Source: Gari tellinella
Lineage: Eukaryota > Mollusca > Bivalvia > Cardiida > Psammobiidae
Length of the DNA stretch: 64,000 nt
Reading direction: 5' to 3'
Assembly: GCA_922989275.2 (NCBI GenBank)
Contig: OV277859.1
Span: 87,912,198 to 87,976,197, forward strand
Made by a program: the position numbers and the translations under genes. Every line of letters begins with the position of its first letter. Positions within the stretch are counted from its first letter, which is position 1. This document shows positions 21,085-31,854 of the stretch, piece by piece. Below the pieces are notes generated by a model, which saw nothing but the letters and a program-made list of their open reading frames with translations, ran no database searches and had not been told where the DNA came from.

Positions 21085-21555
21085 GTTTCGTTTTACCTTT
21101 TCTTTCATAGCGTAGTTTCAGTATTGAAGACAGATGATACATGTAGCTGAAAGTAAAGCAGAATGCCCCTTAAGTTTTAAGCTTCCATTTGCTACGATAT
21201 AAGAGCTACTATTTATGAGTGTAGAGTGGTAATACGCTATTCCTAACCATTTACGCGTTAATCTATGCAAAAGAAACGCATAGTGAACGGTTAACGAACG
21301 GTTAACGCCTAACGATTTTAACGCGTTTAAACGCGTTAATAAACTATTATACCAATGCAGTCTCGGCTAAGGGGTCCGTCTGTTAAGTGATGACCCTTTC
21401 GTCCGGGCTATTTTAAACGCGCAAAGAAACGCGTAAAGAATCGGATAGGAAACGCGTTTAACGAAACGGATAAGAAACGCGTAAAGTGGGTAGGAATAGA
21501 GTATTTTTACCACTGTATAAAGCGGAACTATTTTCCTCAGTGGAAGCAACATAGA
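21085..21555 (+). mobile_element. MITE family E, eroded and split by element H
   Basis: The left part keeps GCTGAAAGTAAAGCAGAATG. The right part resumes with GCGGAACTATTTTCCTCAGT after the 296-bp insertion. Confidence 0.55.
21222..21517. mobile_element. MITE family H, single complete copy
   Basis: The terminal inverted repeats are TAGAGTGGTAATACGCTATT at the left and AATAGAGTATTTTTACCACT with GTA at the right. Similarity runs about 28 bp through the TATTCCTAMCCA part. The interior repeats ACGCGTTTAAACGCG-type words on both sides. TA ends fit a Tc1/mariner-type target. It sits inside an E copy. Confidence 0.75.
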
Positions 21556-21564
21556 GTTTGGTGG

Positions 21565-21905
21565 AGATATAGACTTTCTTCTTTTCCAATAAACGCCTTT
21601 TCGCGATTTAAAATAACTGTATCAACTGCAAACAGCTAAGCGCCTGAAAACACCCACCGATATTTAATTAATTACATCATTGATTTCCCTGTAATTGTAA
21701 GGAACCGTAATGTAATTTAATTGGGACTTTTGATAAGTAATTGTAATTTAATTAATTACATTTCCAAGTAATATTGACCCCCAGGTCTGGTTTAGCGTCT
21801 GATCAGACATTGGGATACTAGGTGTATGATCTGGCTCCAAACTATTTGCAGTTGAAATAAGTTTTAGCACAAGCGTGTTCATTGGGAAGGAATAAATCTT
21901 CCTCA
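21565..21905 (+). mobile_element. MITE family A remnants around an AATTAATTACAT block
   Basis: TTCTTTTCCAATAAACGCC opens it. Core and right-end words (GCGTCTGATCAGACATTGGG, CATTGGGAAGGAATAA) close it. Between them, 21657-21783 holds repeated AATTAATTACAT words of unknown origin. The closing words read as a minus-type end, so two fragments may be joined. Confidence 0.45.
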
Positions 21906-21931
21906 CGGTATCTCAGTATTTATGGTTATTA

Positions 21932-22181
21932 TACAGCGGAGAAAACGTTATTTTTTCCCAATAAACGCGTTTACACTAAAACTAGTATTACCATTGCAAA
22001 CAGTATGGAGCCAGATCAGACGCCGGGTAACCCGGCGTCTGATCAGGCTCCAAGCTGTTTGCCACTCAGATAAAACATAATAATTAAAAATGTTACAAAA
22101 TTGTAATTTCCTACATTTTAGCAATTTGCGTTTGCGTTTCGTTTGCGTTTAAACGGGAAAGAATAACGTTTATCCACTGTA
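21932..22181 (+). mobile_element. MITE family A, full-length copy
   Basis: 250 bp from TACAGCGGAGAAAACGTTAT to CGTTTATCCACTGTA. The core is GGAGCCAGATCAGACGCCGG and mirror. It has TTGCGTTTCGTTTGCG where others have CGTACG, marking a subfamily. Confidence 0.88.
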
Positions 22182-22439
22182 GTAGCAGGTGTTTGTTCCC
22201 CCTATCTGTCCAATTAATAAGATTTTACGACAATTTGTTTCAAAATTGACTTATGGTTAATTTTATGTTGTAACTTTTTTGTTTTGTATGTTTTTTGAAT
22301 TTTGTAAAGAAATGTTTGCTGTTTTTGATTTTTTGTTCTAAAACATTTCAGTCTCAAATGTCATATACATGTATACTATATAGCTTATTTCTGATATTTG
22401 ATCAGAAAAACCCTTCGGTCCCAGGGTCGACATTATTAG

Positions 22440-22580
22440 CATTTACAAACCGTTTGGAACCAGATTAGACGCCACGTTACTAAGTTTCTTATCAGGATTG
22501 TAACTGATTGATGGTTAAGTATCGATATGTTATAACAAAGAGACCCTTAGCAGACGGTATTTTGGCAAGAAAATGTTTAA
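22440..22580 (+). repeat. Eroded shared core with AGCAGACG box
   Basis: CAAACCGTTTGGAACCAGAT and TTATCAGGATTGTAACTG arms, then TTAGCAGACGGTATTTTGGC. The family is unclear. Confidence 0.4.
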
Positions 22581-22581
22581 C

Positions 22582-22832
22582 ATATTCAATTATATCGACG
22601 AGTGTACTCGTCATTTACATACAGTGTACCTATGAACAGTACGCTTGTCCTAAACAAACAGTGTAAATCTTATTAGAGGGCTCCTACAGGAGCCCTTTAA
22701 TCAGGATCTGCACTGTTTCTCATTTTGAAATAATTCTATATATATTGTAAAATTCAACGCGAAATAGCAAACAGTGGACTAGACTTTATCGGGAATTGAA
22801 AGGTCCATTCGAAGCTTCCGGGTTAAATGAGT
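22582..22832 (-). mobile_element. MITE family N
   Basis: It ends GGGTTAAATGAGTAAC. The central hairpin is GAGGGCTCCTACAGGAGCCC, with AAACAGTGTAAATC at the left and GATCTGCACTGTTT at the right. Confidence 0.6.
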
Positions 22833-23194
22833 AACGCGATCCCCTTCATACAGTATGGACACGCTGCGCCACGGCAAGTGCATGCTTTTGGGCAGGTTGT
22901 GTTTACTTTTCTCCACATGCAATGTTTTTTTCTGTCAAAAGTCTGGACATGTTCAATTTTTGTTATTAAGCATGTCGAAAGGTCTGGCTATATGAGACAT
23001 TAATAGGCTGAGAAAACACAGAAATAATTAAAGGAGATCAAACTAAACAAATTTGACTGTTTAACCTTTACGTTTCTACCGAACCTATATTGCAACAGTT
23101 CATTAGAACCGTCTCTTTATAACTATTCTAATGGGTTTCCATAAAAATATGGTTTTGTGTTGACATAAGGCTTTTAGAATTTGTAACACTCCTG
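22833..23194. other. Spacer, nothing recognised
   Basis: No repeat or gene signal was recognised. Confidence 0.3.
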
Positions 23195-23410
23195 TTATAC
23201 AGTGTAACACATATATGTTTTATAAATTATTCTTCCATTGTAAACTTTTGGAGTGACCCGGTGTCTGATCTGGCTTCAAACTGTTTACCACTCTGATTAA
23301 AATTAGTATTCAGAATTCTCCAAATCATGTCATTTCCTACATTTTATTGCATTGCGTTTGTATCTCGTTTGTGGTTAAACGGGAAAGAATAACGCCCGTT
23401 CCGTGGTATC
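23195..23410 (+). mobile_element. MITE family A, half-core remnant
   Basis: Only the right core arm survives (GGTGTCTGATCTGGCTTCAA), followed by GGTTAAACGGGAAAGAATAA. Confidence 0.55.
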
Positions 23411-24028
23411 TGCAGTCGTTGGGAAACAGCTGCATAAATTGTGCATCGCTTGTCATCTTCTGACAGATCGTATCTTGCTAGCTTTTTATATCAATCTCGG
23501 TATGCCACAGGGTTCAAAGGGCATTGCATGTATTTGATAACATTTTCTCGAGACGAATTTCTCATCAATCAAATTATTTGTGAAATTTAGCAACTTGCAA
23601 AAATATCAATTGCAATGTAATTGGAATTAACCTACAATGTTTGCATGCAAGACTAGCTCGATACAAAAGCAACAAGATGAAAATAAATCGGATAACGCAA
23701 TAAGGAAATTTCGGCATTACTTTAATGTTGCAATAAGCAGCCATAATGTCTTAAACTACGAAAAATGATACACGCGTTTTATAAAGGAGCACTTTACTGT
23801 AGTAGCTATCAGTGCTCTTACAAACGATGTTAGTTAATGACAGTGTTCAACCATATAAAACTAAATTGAAGTAGATGAAGAAATTGTGACATTGAAGGAT
23901 CATTGCACGATTGAATGTATTGCCATACACAATTTACTGTTAGTCTGCATCAAACGATATTGTCAGGGAACCAGACTATTCCGTCAAGGAACCAGACAAA
24001 CTCAAATAGAGAAGCTATGCCTTTACCT
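23411..24028. other. Spacer, nothing recognised
   Basis: A 65-codon frame near 23886 contains no known domain. Confidence 0.3.
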
Positions 24029-24345
24029 ATTAATATGCATTGATATTGCAATGAACTCTCACGTTCATAGGGTAGGGCTGTAACTACATGTAAGTGGTGA
24101 GAAATTGTAATCCTACCCCATTACTGTAAAAATTCGAAATAAAATATGTTTAAAGTAACTCTCACGTTTAACTTGTACATTTCATGATATATACGAGGGG
24201 TGATCGAAAGACACAACCGTGTTTGTCCACACAGCAGACTATTTCATATGAAATAGCAAACAGTGTAGACCGTGATCAAATGCGGCGTCTGGTCAGGTTC
24301 TACACTGTTTACCTTTAAAGATAAAATGTTTAATGGTTTAATTAG
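24029..24345 (+). mobile_element. MITE family M, rearranged copy
   Basis: M words GATATTGCAATGAACTCTCA, GGTGATCGAAAGACAC and ATTTCATATGAAATAGC are in order. The core lost the left GACGCC (GTGATCAAATGCGGCGTCTG). About 100 bp of foreign sequence lies inside. Confidence 0.5.
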
Positions 24346-24548
24346 CTTTTATTAAATCACACCATATCCGCTTTCAAAGCAACTATAATAGAACTATGCT
24401 AACTATGGTACGTGATCGAACTCTGTTAGTTAGTGGGTCAACTCGAGGACACCAGTGGCTACCCGTCAATGACCGGCAGACAATGCATGGCATCCAAGAC
24501 CAGCGCCTTTACCTGTGATCACTCATAAGTGATTAATATAATACAATG

Positions 24549-24809
24549 TACAGTAAAACCTCTCTATAACGACCACAAAATTATGTTAATTATTATGGTG
24601 TTTACGATAGGTGACCGCTTAAAGCAATGTGACAGTGAAACAGAAAGCTCCTTTAGGAGCTTTCTGTTTCACTGTCACCTTGATTTATTTATTTATTTTA
24701 TTATACCAGATTTATATAGCGCTCTTTTCACACAGGGATTGTGCGTTCAAAAGCTGTCACTGTCTATTATATAATCAATTAGTGGTCGTAATAGCGAGGT
24801 TTTACTGTA
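24549..24809. mobile_element. MITE family J, complete copy with its own palindrome
   Basis: Terminal inverted repeats are TACAGTAAAACCTCTCTATA with ACGACCAC, and GTGGTCGTAATAGCGAGG with TTTTACTGTA. TA ends suggest a Tc1/mariner type. Inside, 24629-24678 is a hairpin: GTGACAGTGAAACAGAAAGC against its mirror, loop TTTA. Confidence 0.85.
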
Positions 24810-24889
24810 CAAGTACTGCGATATCAAAGGATGGTTGCTGGAATCTTGTTTGTGTTCTTTGAGATTCCCTATAATACTGGTAACATTGT

Positions 24890-24950
24890 ATACAGTGAGG
24901 AACCGGTGCTCTCATTTTTAGCGCAAACGCAGTAAAATAAAATATCTCAG
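24890..24950. mobile_element. Possible MITE family A end fragment
   Basis: TACAGTGAGGAACCGGTG, then TAGCGCAAACGCAGTAAAAT. Too short to be sure. Confidence 0.3.
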
Positions 24951-25140
24951 ATAAGAGTTTTTGAATTTGTTGACGATTTATTTTAGTTTGATTGGCAAAC
25001 TTGAAGCAAGGATTAATTCAACTTAATAGCTGTTTTCAATGTAGAAAAAAATACATGTTTTTGATGATCATTATATTTTAAGTTAAAACGTTAGACAAGA
25101 AGACATTTTGATTTTAAACTCTCAAAGAAACACTGCTTTT

Positions 25141-25312
25141 ACCCTTTACTCCATAGCCTTTCCCTCTTTGGAAGGCAGGTAACAACATAAAACGGGTTTA
25201 AATTGAAACAGGCTGTGTCTTTAGGCGCATTCTGCTTAACAATTAACTTATTTTACATGATAATCTGCTAGAATTTAGAATATATTTCTTATGCTACATA
25301 TTCTATTTTATC
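25141..25312 (+). mobile_element. MITE family E, heavily eroded
   Basis: CCCTTTACTCCATAGCC at the left. The right palindrome arm keeps TTTAGGCGCATTCTGCTTAA. The right end is missing. Confidence 0.55.
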
Positions 25313-25319
25313 ACATAAA

Positions 25320-25706
25320 ACCGACTCTGGGAGTGTTATAACTATAGTGAAATATCAATATTTGGGCTCCGGCCCTACCTGTTCGTCCACGAGCGTTGCA
25401 TGGCACTGGGCGCCAAATGACGTCATTTGCCATGGCGTTACTGTAAACAACGTCAAGATTTGGCGGAAAATACATATGGCGGAGAGACAAAAAACTACGG
25501 ATTCAGTTCACTTAAAAGGGTTTTAAACTGTTTATGTGATAAATAGGATCCAACATTCGTGCTCATTATTTATCATTCTTAATAAACTCGTTGACTAAAA
25601 CAAATATAACGCTCGCCAAGGCTCGCGTCATATTGTTTTAGTCAACTCGTTTATTAAAAATGATAATTAATGAGCACTCATGCTAGATCCTCTATGTATC
25701 AAGTTA
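25320..25706 (+). repeat. Dispersed repeat T ending in a long palindrome
   Basis: The right half (about 25524-25706) is a palindrome. Its arms contain CATTCGTGCTCATTATTTAT and TAATAAACTCGTTGACTAAA with their inverses, around the centre CGCTCGCCAAGGCTCGCG. The left half holds AAATGACGTCATTTG. A second copy is at 12293-12852. Confidence 0.6.
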
Positions 25707-25834
25707 AGACATATTACAATCTTTCAATATTAAAAAATCTCCCATGCAGTGGGCAAAAGTTATAAAAGTTTGACTCTTGTAGTTAAATGTAAAAACTTGA
25801 GTATACACATCCTAAATAGTAAAATACAGTAAAA

Positions 25835-25981
25835 CCTCTCTATTACGACCACCAATATGAAGGCTGATTGGTTTAAATAGAAAAGTGACAGCTTAAAGCA
25901 AGTCATTGATTTAAGCAGTCATCTATCTTATATACTTGCTAATTAACACAATAGTGGTCATAGTAGAGAGGTTTTACTGTA
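25835..25981. mobile_element. MITE family J, short 147-bp variant
   Basis: Ends are TACAGTAAAACCTCTCTATT and AGAGAGGTTTTACTGTA, with ACGACCAC and GTGGTCAT inside. The palindrome of 24549-24809 is absent, giving a core-less version. Confidence 0.85.
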
Positions 25982-25984
25982 ATG

Positions 25985-26125
25985 ACTAGATCCAATTAAA
26001 AACTTGAATCTTAAATTTGAAGTTTCAGGGGTAAATGAGTTATTATTATTATTATTATTAATATTATTAATATTATTAGTTAAATGAGTTAATACAGATT
26101 CAAATATAATAATAATTATTATTAC
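25985..26125. repeat. N-end fragment followed by TTA microsatellite
   Basis: GAAGTTTCAGGGGTAAATGAG is an N end. Then come TTATTATTATTATTATTA and further imperfect ATT and AAT runs to 26125. Confidence 0.6.
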
Positions 26126-26411
26126 TCTGACAAAGTCCATACGCAGACTGCTGATAGACAAATAACTTTTCGAAGATCTTAATATGAGTTCATCCCGGTA
26201 ATTGGTGGCTTTGCTGCCAGACAATTAGACGGATAATATTTATGTAACACGCAGGGAGAGAAAAAGTGCCGTAATGCTCTTATATGAAATGCTATTGCAA
26301 ATTTGTGATCCTGATGTAACAGAATTATCTTGGGCTAATTTGCTAATGGTGTCCGCCTTCTTAAGATTACAAGAGACCGGTGATATAAGAGACACTGATG
26401 GGTTTCTCCAC

Positions 26412-26646
26412 AACAGTGGAGAAAATGTTATTTTCCCAATAAACGCGTTTACCCTAAGTCTATTATTTACAATGCAACCAGTTTGGAGCCAGGTCAGACG
26501 CCGGGTAACCCGGCGTCTGATCAGGCTCCAAACTGGTTGCCGTCCGGGTTAAAATCAATATTTAGAATTGTCAAAAAGTTGTCATTTTCTTCATTTTTTG
26601 CAATGCGTTTGCGTTTAAACGGGAAAGAATAACATTTTCTCCACTG
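26412..26646 (+). mobile_element. MITE family A, near-complete copy
   Basis: CAGTGGAGAAAATGTTATTT to TTTTCTCCACTG; the outer TA has mutated on both sides. The outer arms changed together, CCAGTTTGG facing CCAAACTGG. Confidence 0.82.
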
Positions 26647-26771
26647 GCAGCCTGAGGCTGAAAGACGTCCGTTTTATTGGTCTTCTCAAATATAATAACC
26701 AGGCGCTGTCTCATCGTCTTCCTATTCATGACCTTGTGCATCAATAGCCAGACATAATTGAAGCAACAATT

Positions 26772-27014
26772 ACAGTGGAGAATACATTATTCTTTTCCGT
26801 TTAAAATGCGTACAAAACGCAAACGCAGTGCAATGAAATGAAGAAAATTACAACTTGTTGAACATTGCCACGAACATTTTATCTGAGTGGCAAACAGTTT
26901 GGAGCCTGATCAGACGCCGGGTTACCCGGCGTCTGATCTGGCTTCAACCTGTTTGCAATGGAAATAATAGCTTTAGCGTAAACGCGTTTGCTGGATAAGA
27001 ATAACATCTTCTCC
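26772..27014 (-). mobile_element. MITE family A, near-complete copy
   Basis: TACAGTGGAGAATACATTAT at one end. The core is GGAGCCTGATCAGACGCCGG with mirror. The other end, CATCTTCTCCG, is cut short. Confidence 0.8.
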
Positions 27015-27132
27015 GAACAACAATTAACTGTTTCGAAAACCCGCCAAGCTTTCAAATGCTACTGGTTTCTGTAATACTGAATTAGGAATGAAGAAGGAAC
27101 GGTACATAATTTATAATATCAGTTTTTATAAA

Positions 27133-27330
27133 TACAGTCGAAACTCGATACTACGAACTCGCTTAAATCGATTTTACCAGTATATCGAAAGTTAAATGTT
27201 GAGAAGTCGATCTCATTCAAGTCTAACATATCCGTATTTCAAAGTTAAAACGTGGTTTAGCCACGTTTTAACCTTGAAATATGGGTATATTCGAAGTAAC
27301 GCGAGTTCGTAGAATCGACTTTTTACTGTA
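27133..27330. mobile_element. MITE family G, complete copy with palindrome
   Basis: Ends are TACAGTCGAAACTCGATACT and GAATCGACTTTTTACTGTA. The inner palindrome is ATATCCGTATTTCAAAGTTA against its mirror, with centre ACGTGGTTTAGCCACGT. ACGAACTCG and CGAGTTCGT add to the pairing. Confidence 0.8.
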
Positions 27331-27592
27331 ATACTCTTTTATATAACTACATCGAGGACAAGGACGTTTGAGAATGACAAATAATACAGACCATACCGAG
27401 TCTTAACGTATTGCCAATCGTATGACCTGGCTCCAAAATGTTAGAAATGGACATACATTAATTGCTATTATATGTCCAGCCTCATGTAATACAAAGAATT
27501 CCGAGTTATATTGGTATTTTATATCCAGATATGGATAATATGGACAACAGTGTTCATACAATGACATTGTCATGTTTATTATATAACCCTTT

Positions 27593-27834
27593 ACCTGATA
27601 GCCTATTTCTAATATTTTAGATAGGTGACTACTTAAAGCAGGCTGAAAGTAAAGCAGAATGCGCCTTAGGGCGCATTCTGCTTTACTTTCAGCCTGCTTT
27701 AAGCTATCATGTGCTATAATATAGAAAATATTCCCTATAATACATATTCATTACTGATTAAATTGGAACTATTTTCTTCAGCGGATGAATAAATCATATC
27801 CGCTAAAAGTCGCTTCTATAAGGGAAAGGGTTAA
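27593..27834 (+). mobile_element. MITE family E, complete copy
   Basis: AACCCTTTACCTGATAGCC to AGGGAAAGGGTTAA. The palindrome is near perfect: CTTAAAGCAGGCTGAAAG and GCAGAATGCGCCTTAGGGCG. Confidence 0.85.
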
Positions 27835-28029
27835 GCAATCCAGTGTATCATGTAACAAGAAACATGTTTATGTTTACGTTACTTAATAACATATTTGAAT
27901 ATTGAATCTTGAATCTCTTGAATCTTGTTATACAATATACACAAGCACGTTTATAGGTAAAGATTAACGTCTTCCCTCTTCCCCACTTTATATCGTACAT
28001 TACTAGATCTATATTGCAATGTGGTTTAA

Positions 28030-28297
28030 TACATTCAGCCCTAGCTCTGAGTGCTTTACAAAATATGGACCTGTGAACAATACACTTGTCCTAGGAAAAC
28101 ATTATTGTCCCATGAAAACAGTATAAACCAATATCTGAGGACTCAAAGAACAGCGCTAAGATTAGTATATGCACTGTTTATTATTTTGCAAAGTATTTTA
28201 ATTCAACAACAAACCAATGAGTATAGGTAGTCAGAAACGGACTACAAATACTTGGAAGTTAGAATTGTCCAATTCAAGTTTCCGGGGTTAAAAGGTT
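28030..28297 (-). mobile_element. MITE family N, diverged copy
   Basis: TTCAGCCCTAGCTCTGAGTG at one end and CCGGGGTTAAAAGGTTAA at the other. The hairpin is mostly lost. Confidence 0.5.
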
Positions 28298-28605
28298 AAC
28301 ATAAAATGACATCCTTTTCACTACTGTTATTCCAAAGAACAGTGTATCTTGCGTTGTTCTTAGAAAAATGGCGCTCGTCCAAGAAAACGACAAACTGATT
28401 AGTACGAAATTTCTTCGTTTTGTAAAATAAATTACCACAGTTGAATTTAAGCTCATGAGAAAAAGAAATAAACTTTACGCGAAACACCTGCGCACCACAC
28501 TGATGGCTACACGTGCTTCAAGTAGACATTTGTTAGTTTTTTCTAGTTTGACAGTTAAAACTGATGTTTGCTCCAAATTGGGTTGTCTGCTAAAATTTTA
28601 AAATG
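28298..28605. other. Spacer, nothing recognised
   Basis: Two overlapping minus-strand frames of about 60 codons show no domain. Confidence 0.3.
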
Positions 28606-28802
28606 TTTACCATGGCGGCACCAATTCTAAAATATGTGCCTGCTTTTATTTCTCAAATTTAAAGTTTAGGATTTTGACTTTAGACATATTGAGATAAGTG
28701 CCATATAGTTTGGATCCTGTTCATGCGTCATGTGGTATCTTGTCTGTATCCAAACTGTTTCTAAATGACCATTGTTCATCGGGAAAGGCAGTGAAGGGGT
28801 TA
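28606..28802 (-). mobile_element. MITE family C, eroded copy
   Basis: GTGCCTGCTTTTATTTCTCA, GGATCCTGTTCATGCGTCAT and the end AAAGGCAGTGAAGGGGTTA identify it. Confidence 0.6.
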
Positions 28803-29082
28803 TAAGTTCGTCGCACATTATCCAGTGTCTTTCGGGTAACGTGTAGTTATGATCATTGCAAGGCAGTGGTTGGTCTCATGTTTAAGTCGAAAAAGCGTTC
28901 AATCTTGTTTTCCATTTGCAACACATCTATGCATATCGTTTATAACATACAATGTACGAAATACTTTAAGTCAAACAGTGAAGACGGCAAAGCGGATTCT
29001 TCATTGCTTATATATTGGATGAGTCAACTTTTCACGTAAGAGGTGCATAGTCTAATTGTTCATCTTCGTTTATTTTGATAGA

Positions 29083-29237
29083 AACCCCTGCTAGCACAGA
29101 GAGCAGACTCGGATCAGACGCCGTATGTATGTCATTTGCCTCAGTACATGTATAAGACAACCATATGTAGTAAAAATGGACTTTTCTTAGTTCGAAACTG
29201 GAATTGCCCATTTGATGGTTCAGGGTGAGTAAGTTTA
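29083..29237 (-). mobile_element. MITE family N fragment with left core arm
   Basis: ACCCCTGCTAGCACAGAGAG, GACTCGGATCAGACGCCGTA, then TGGAATTGCCCATTTGATGG. Here N still carries the GACGCC part that other N copies lack. Confidence 0.5.
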
Positions 29238-29293
29238 CAAGATTGCTTTGCTAACAACGATTGGGTTTAAGAATAGAGAATCGACGGCGGATA

Positions 29294-29549
29294 CAGGGCT
29301 GCCATTTCTCCGGATTTTTCCGAAATCTTCGGATTTTTATTCCAACAGATGGAAGCTTAAAACAGGCTGAAAGTAAAGCAGAATGCGCCTCAAGGCGCAT
29401 TCTGCTTTACATTCAACCTGCTTTAAACATCACATGTCTTTAAAACTAGAAACAGACTATGGGTTAAAGGTATAATCTTGAAAATCGGGCTTGAAAAATT
29501 GAAAAACTTGAAATCTTAGGATTTTTGTTATCAACCCATGGCAGGCCTG
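29294..29549 (+). mobile_element. Family I element containing the E palindrome
   Basis: I elements are 254-257 bp with 12-bp ends (CAGGGCTGCCAT and, inverted, the same; here the right end is CAGGCCTG). CGGATA at the left and TGGATA at the right look like a 6-bp target duplication. The middle is E sequence: CTTAAAACAGGCTGAAAGTA palindrome plus CTAGAAACAGACTATGGG. The termini differ completely from E. Confidence 0.75.
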
Positions 29550-29801
29550 TGGATATAATTCATGCACAGCCAAGAAGATTAAATCATCTTGCAAAGTGAA
29601 CAGTTGCATGTCTTGTTTGCTTCATTGTTTTGATAACAAGTCTTTCCTGTGAACAGGTGGGTTATTTGCACATCTGATAAAGTCAAAATTCAATGAACCA
29701 GTTGCACAGGTTCACGTGATTCCAACCGCAATCAGCTGAACCAGGTAAATGTTTTAGTGTAGCCTTAAGAACACAAGCGACCCCTGGTGACACAGCACAA
29801 T

Positions 29802-30012
29802 TAACACTTTGCTTGCCGGGAGCAAAATGTCAGAAATCTGTAAACAGTTTGGATCCTGATCAGACGCCGCATAACGCGGCGTCTGATCCGGATCCAAACT
29901 GTTTGACACTCGTTTAGAAGTTTTCTAAATATAGAAATGCATAAGTCTTAACTTGACAAACTTTGCAGGCGATAATTACAAAGCAGACGTTTTGCGACTT
30001 GGAATTGGTAAA
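29802..30012 (+). mobile_element. MITE family K with intact shared palindrome
   Basis: TTAACACTTTGCTTGCCGGG at the left. The core is AAACAGTTTGGATCCTGATC with centre GCCGCATAACGCGGC and mirror. TTTGCAGGCGATAATTAC is a variant of the AGCAGACGAC box. Confidence 0.65.
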
Positions 30013-30399
30013 ACTTTACGATGGCCTGGCGACCACCTGAGCGGGTTTGAATCCTATCCGACCTTGCTGTATCAAATGTCTGTTGAGATTTTTGAAAGGT
30101 TCTGAACCGTTAGGTTTTATCACATCCTATCAGGAGATATATTAATTAAAGAACTTCTCAAATGGAAAATTAGAATCGCCTAATGGTTTTTAAATGTGTT
30201 AAAACGAAAATGTAGTTAAGCATTTGACTCAAAACAGATTTATTCTCTGTGTGTTCATTATCACTTACTTTTAATAACATATATTATTTTGAGTATTAAA
30301 TAAATGAAATTTGTGTTGAGCATTCATTTGCAATATATAAAACAGTCTGTCGTACAGTGGCTATTTAATCAATTAATTTTTGTGCAGGCCTATCGCCCT
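30013..30399. other. Spacer with a lone B-box-like word
   Basis: GGGTTTGAATCCTA near 30043 resembles a tRNA B box, but no A box or cloverleaf surrounds it. Confidence 0.3.
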
Positions 30400-30594
30400 A
30401 TAAATCGGGACAAACAGTACAAGCTCAGATCAGACGCCGCATAATGCCAGAGTCTACACTGTTTGCTAACAGGGGTGTCTATAAAAAAGAAAAGGAAAGT
30501 GAAAACTTAGACCAGGCATCCGTCAATGAAATGGTCTCAGCAAATATAATTATAAGCATGAATTAACCCACTTGGAATAAATGGGTTGATGAAT
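30400..30594 (-). mobile_element. MITE family F, eroded copy
   Basis: The core AGCTCAGATCAGACGCCGCA has lost most of its right arm (TGCCAGAGTCTACACTGTTT). The end AATAAATGGGTT lies near 30594. Confidence 0.5.
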
Positions 30595-30763
30595 ATCACA
30601 AATATCATTTAATTTGTGTTCCACAATATCCAATTATTACTCTGATGTATTTTCCTAATTGTTTTCTCAAAAAAAAAGTTTGATTGAAGTAACGCATTCG
30701 ATAGAACAATATGTCATGATTGTGACCATTATAAGAATGTCCATGGCGACTGTTTTAACCCTT

Positions 30764-30990
30764 TACCCCATAGCTTGTGTTTCAGTGTTAAAGACACGTG
30801 ATTTGTTTTTAAAGTAGACTGAAAGAAAATAAGAATATTCCTTAAGGAAAATTCTGCTTTACTTTTAGCCTGCTTTAAACTACAATCTTCAACGATTTAT
30901 GAAATATTTCTTACGGAGTTACGGTGCATATACATGACTTTATATAGCGTAACTGTGAACTTTAGAAGAGGAATGAATGGAAAATGCAAC
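30764..30990 (+). mobile_element. MITE family E, diverged copy
   Basis: TTAACCCTTTACCCCATAGC at the left. The palindrome drifted as a pair: AATATTCCTTAAGGAAAATT at the centre. The right end fades after AGAGGAATGAATGG. Confidence 0.65.
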
Positions 30991-31212
30991 AAAGGGCGAA
31001 CATGTATTTAGAGAGTAATGGAATAAATACATTAAGTTTTTTTAAAAGGTCATATAAATATGCAACAATTCAAAGAAACAACAAAGCTAATCTATTTTCA
31101 TACTTAAAGCCTATAGGGCTCGTTCTAATTCCCCTAATTAACCTTATAAACCTGTAACACTTTGTTGTCTTATATAACTAGTTAGTTATGCTAAGCTAAC
31201 TGACTAATATAT

Positions 31213-31345
31213 CATAAATCAACATTAACCATTGCCCTGACAAGTGCGACAGCCATGCCAAAAGCAAACAGTTTGGATACTGACCAGACGCCGAGTTTTC
31301 GGCGTCTGATCAGTATCTAAACTGTTTGTTATTCTAGTCAATGAT
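31213..31345 (+). mobile_element. MITE family K, left half with palindrome
   Basis: TTAACCATTGCCCTGAC. The core is GCAAACAGTTTGGATACTGA, then CCAGACGCCGAGTTTTCGGC, and mirror GATCAGTATCTAAACTG. The rare GGATAC and GTATCT words match across the arms. Confidence 0.6.
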
Positions 31346-31613
31346 TTTGCAGCTAACGCTCGTGCATACATTGAATAAAGTATGTAATTTGAATAGAATT
31401 TCTTTTGTTGCAGCATGTGTGATATAATGGCAACATAAGGGATAATACGTTTTGCATACTTGCTAAAGGGGAAAACAAATTAGACTATAACACTTTGGCT
31501 TCATTCGTTGACCCATATTATACTGTAGGTTACGTTACGTTGGTAAAGTAACAGTAGTTGTGACAGGGAGCAGCACCTATAATTAGTTACAGCCCTGTAA
31601 ATCAAATGTTTCC

Positions 31614-31686
31614 ATCACCCATACGGAAAACACCGAATCTTTCCGAATCCGATTCGGAAAGATTCGGCGTTTTCCGTATGGGTGAT
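31614..31686. repeat. Near-perfect lone palindrome, 73 bp
   Basis: Two 36-base arms around one C, with one mismatch (ACACCG against CGGCGT). The left arm starts ATCACCCATACGGAAAAC and ends CTTTCCGAATC. No flanking family was recognised, and no copy was noticed elsewhere in the window. Confidence 0.9.
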
Positions 31687-31854
31687 ATGAAATGAATCCC
31701 AATCAGTGCAAATTAAGAAATGATTAAAGACCTTTGATACTGCTAGCATTCAACATAATTATTAGAACAGAGGTCTTATTTAGCCATCGCCATTATAAGA
31801 AATTATTTGACATCATTTTGTTTAAACCAAATCTATTGTATAAAGATATTATTT

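Noticed and set aside
29261..29443. Frames with LKQAESKAECAS-like peptides here and at 40104, 49365 and 53444
   Set aside because: This is the translated E palindrome, read in either direction.
30012..30070. tRNA-like B box GGGTTTGAATCCTA
   Set aside because: No A box, acceptor stem pairing or anticodon arm could be placed.
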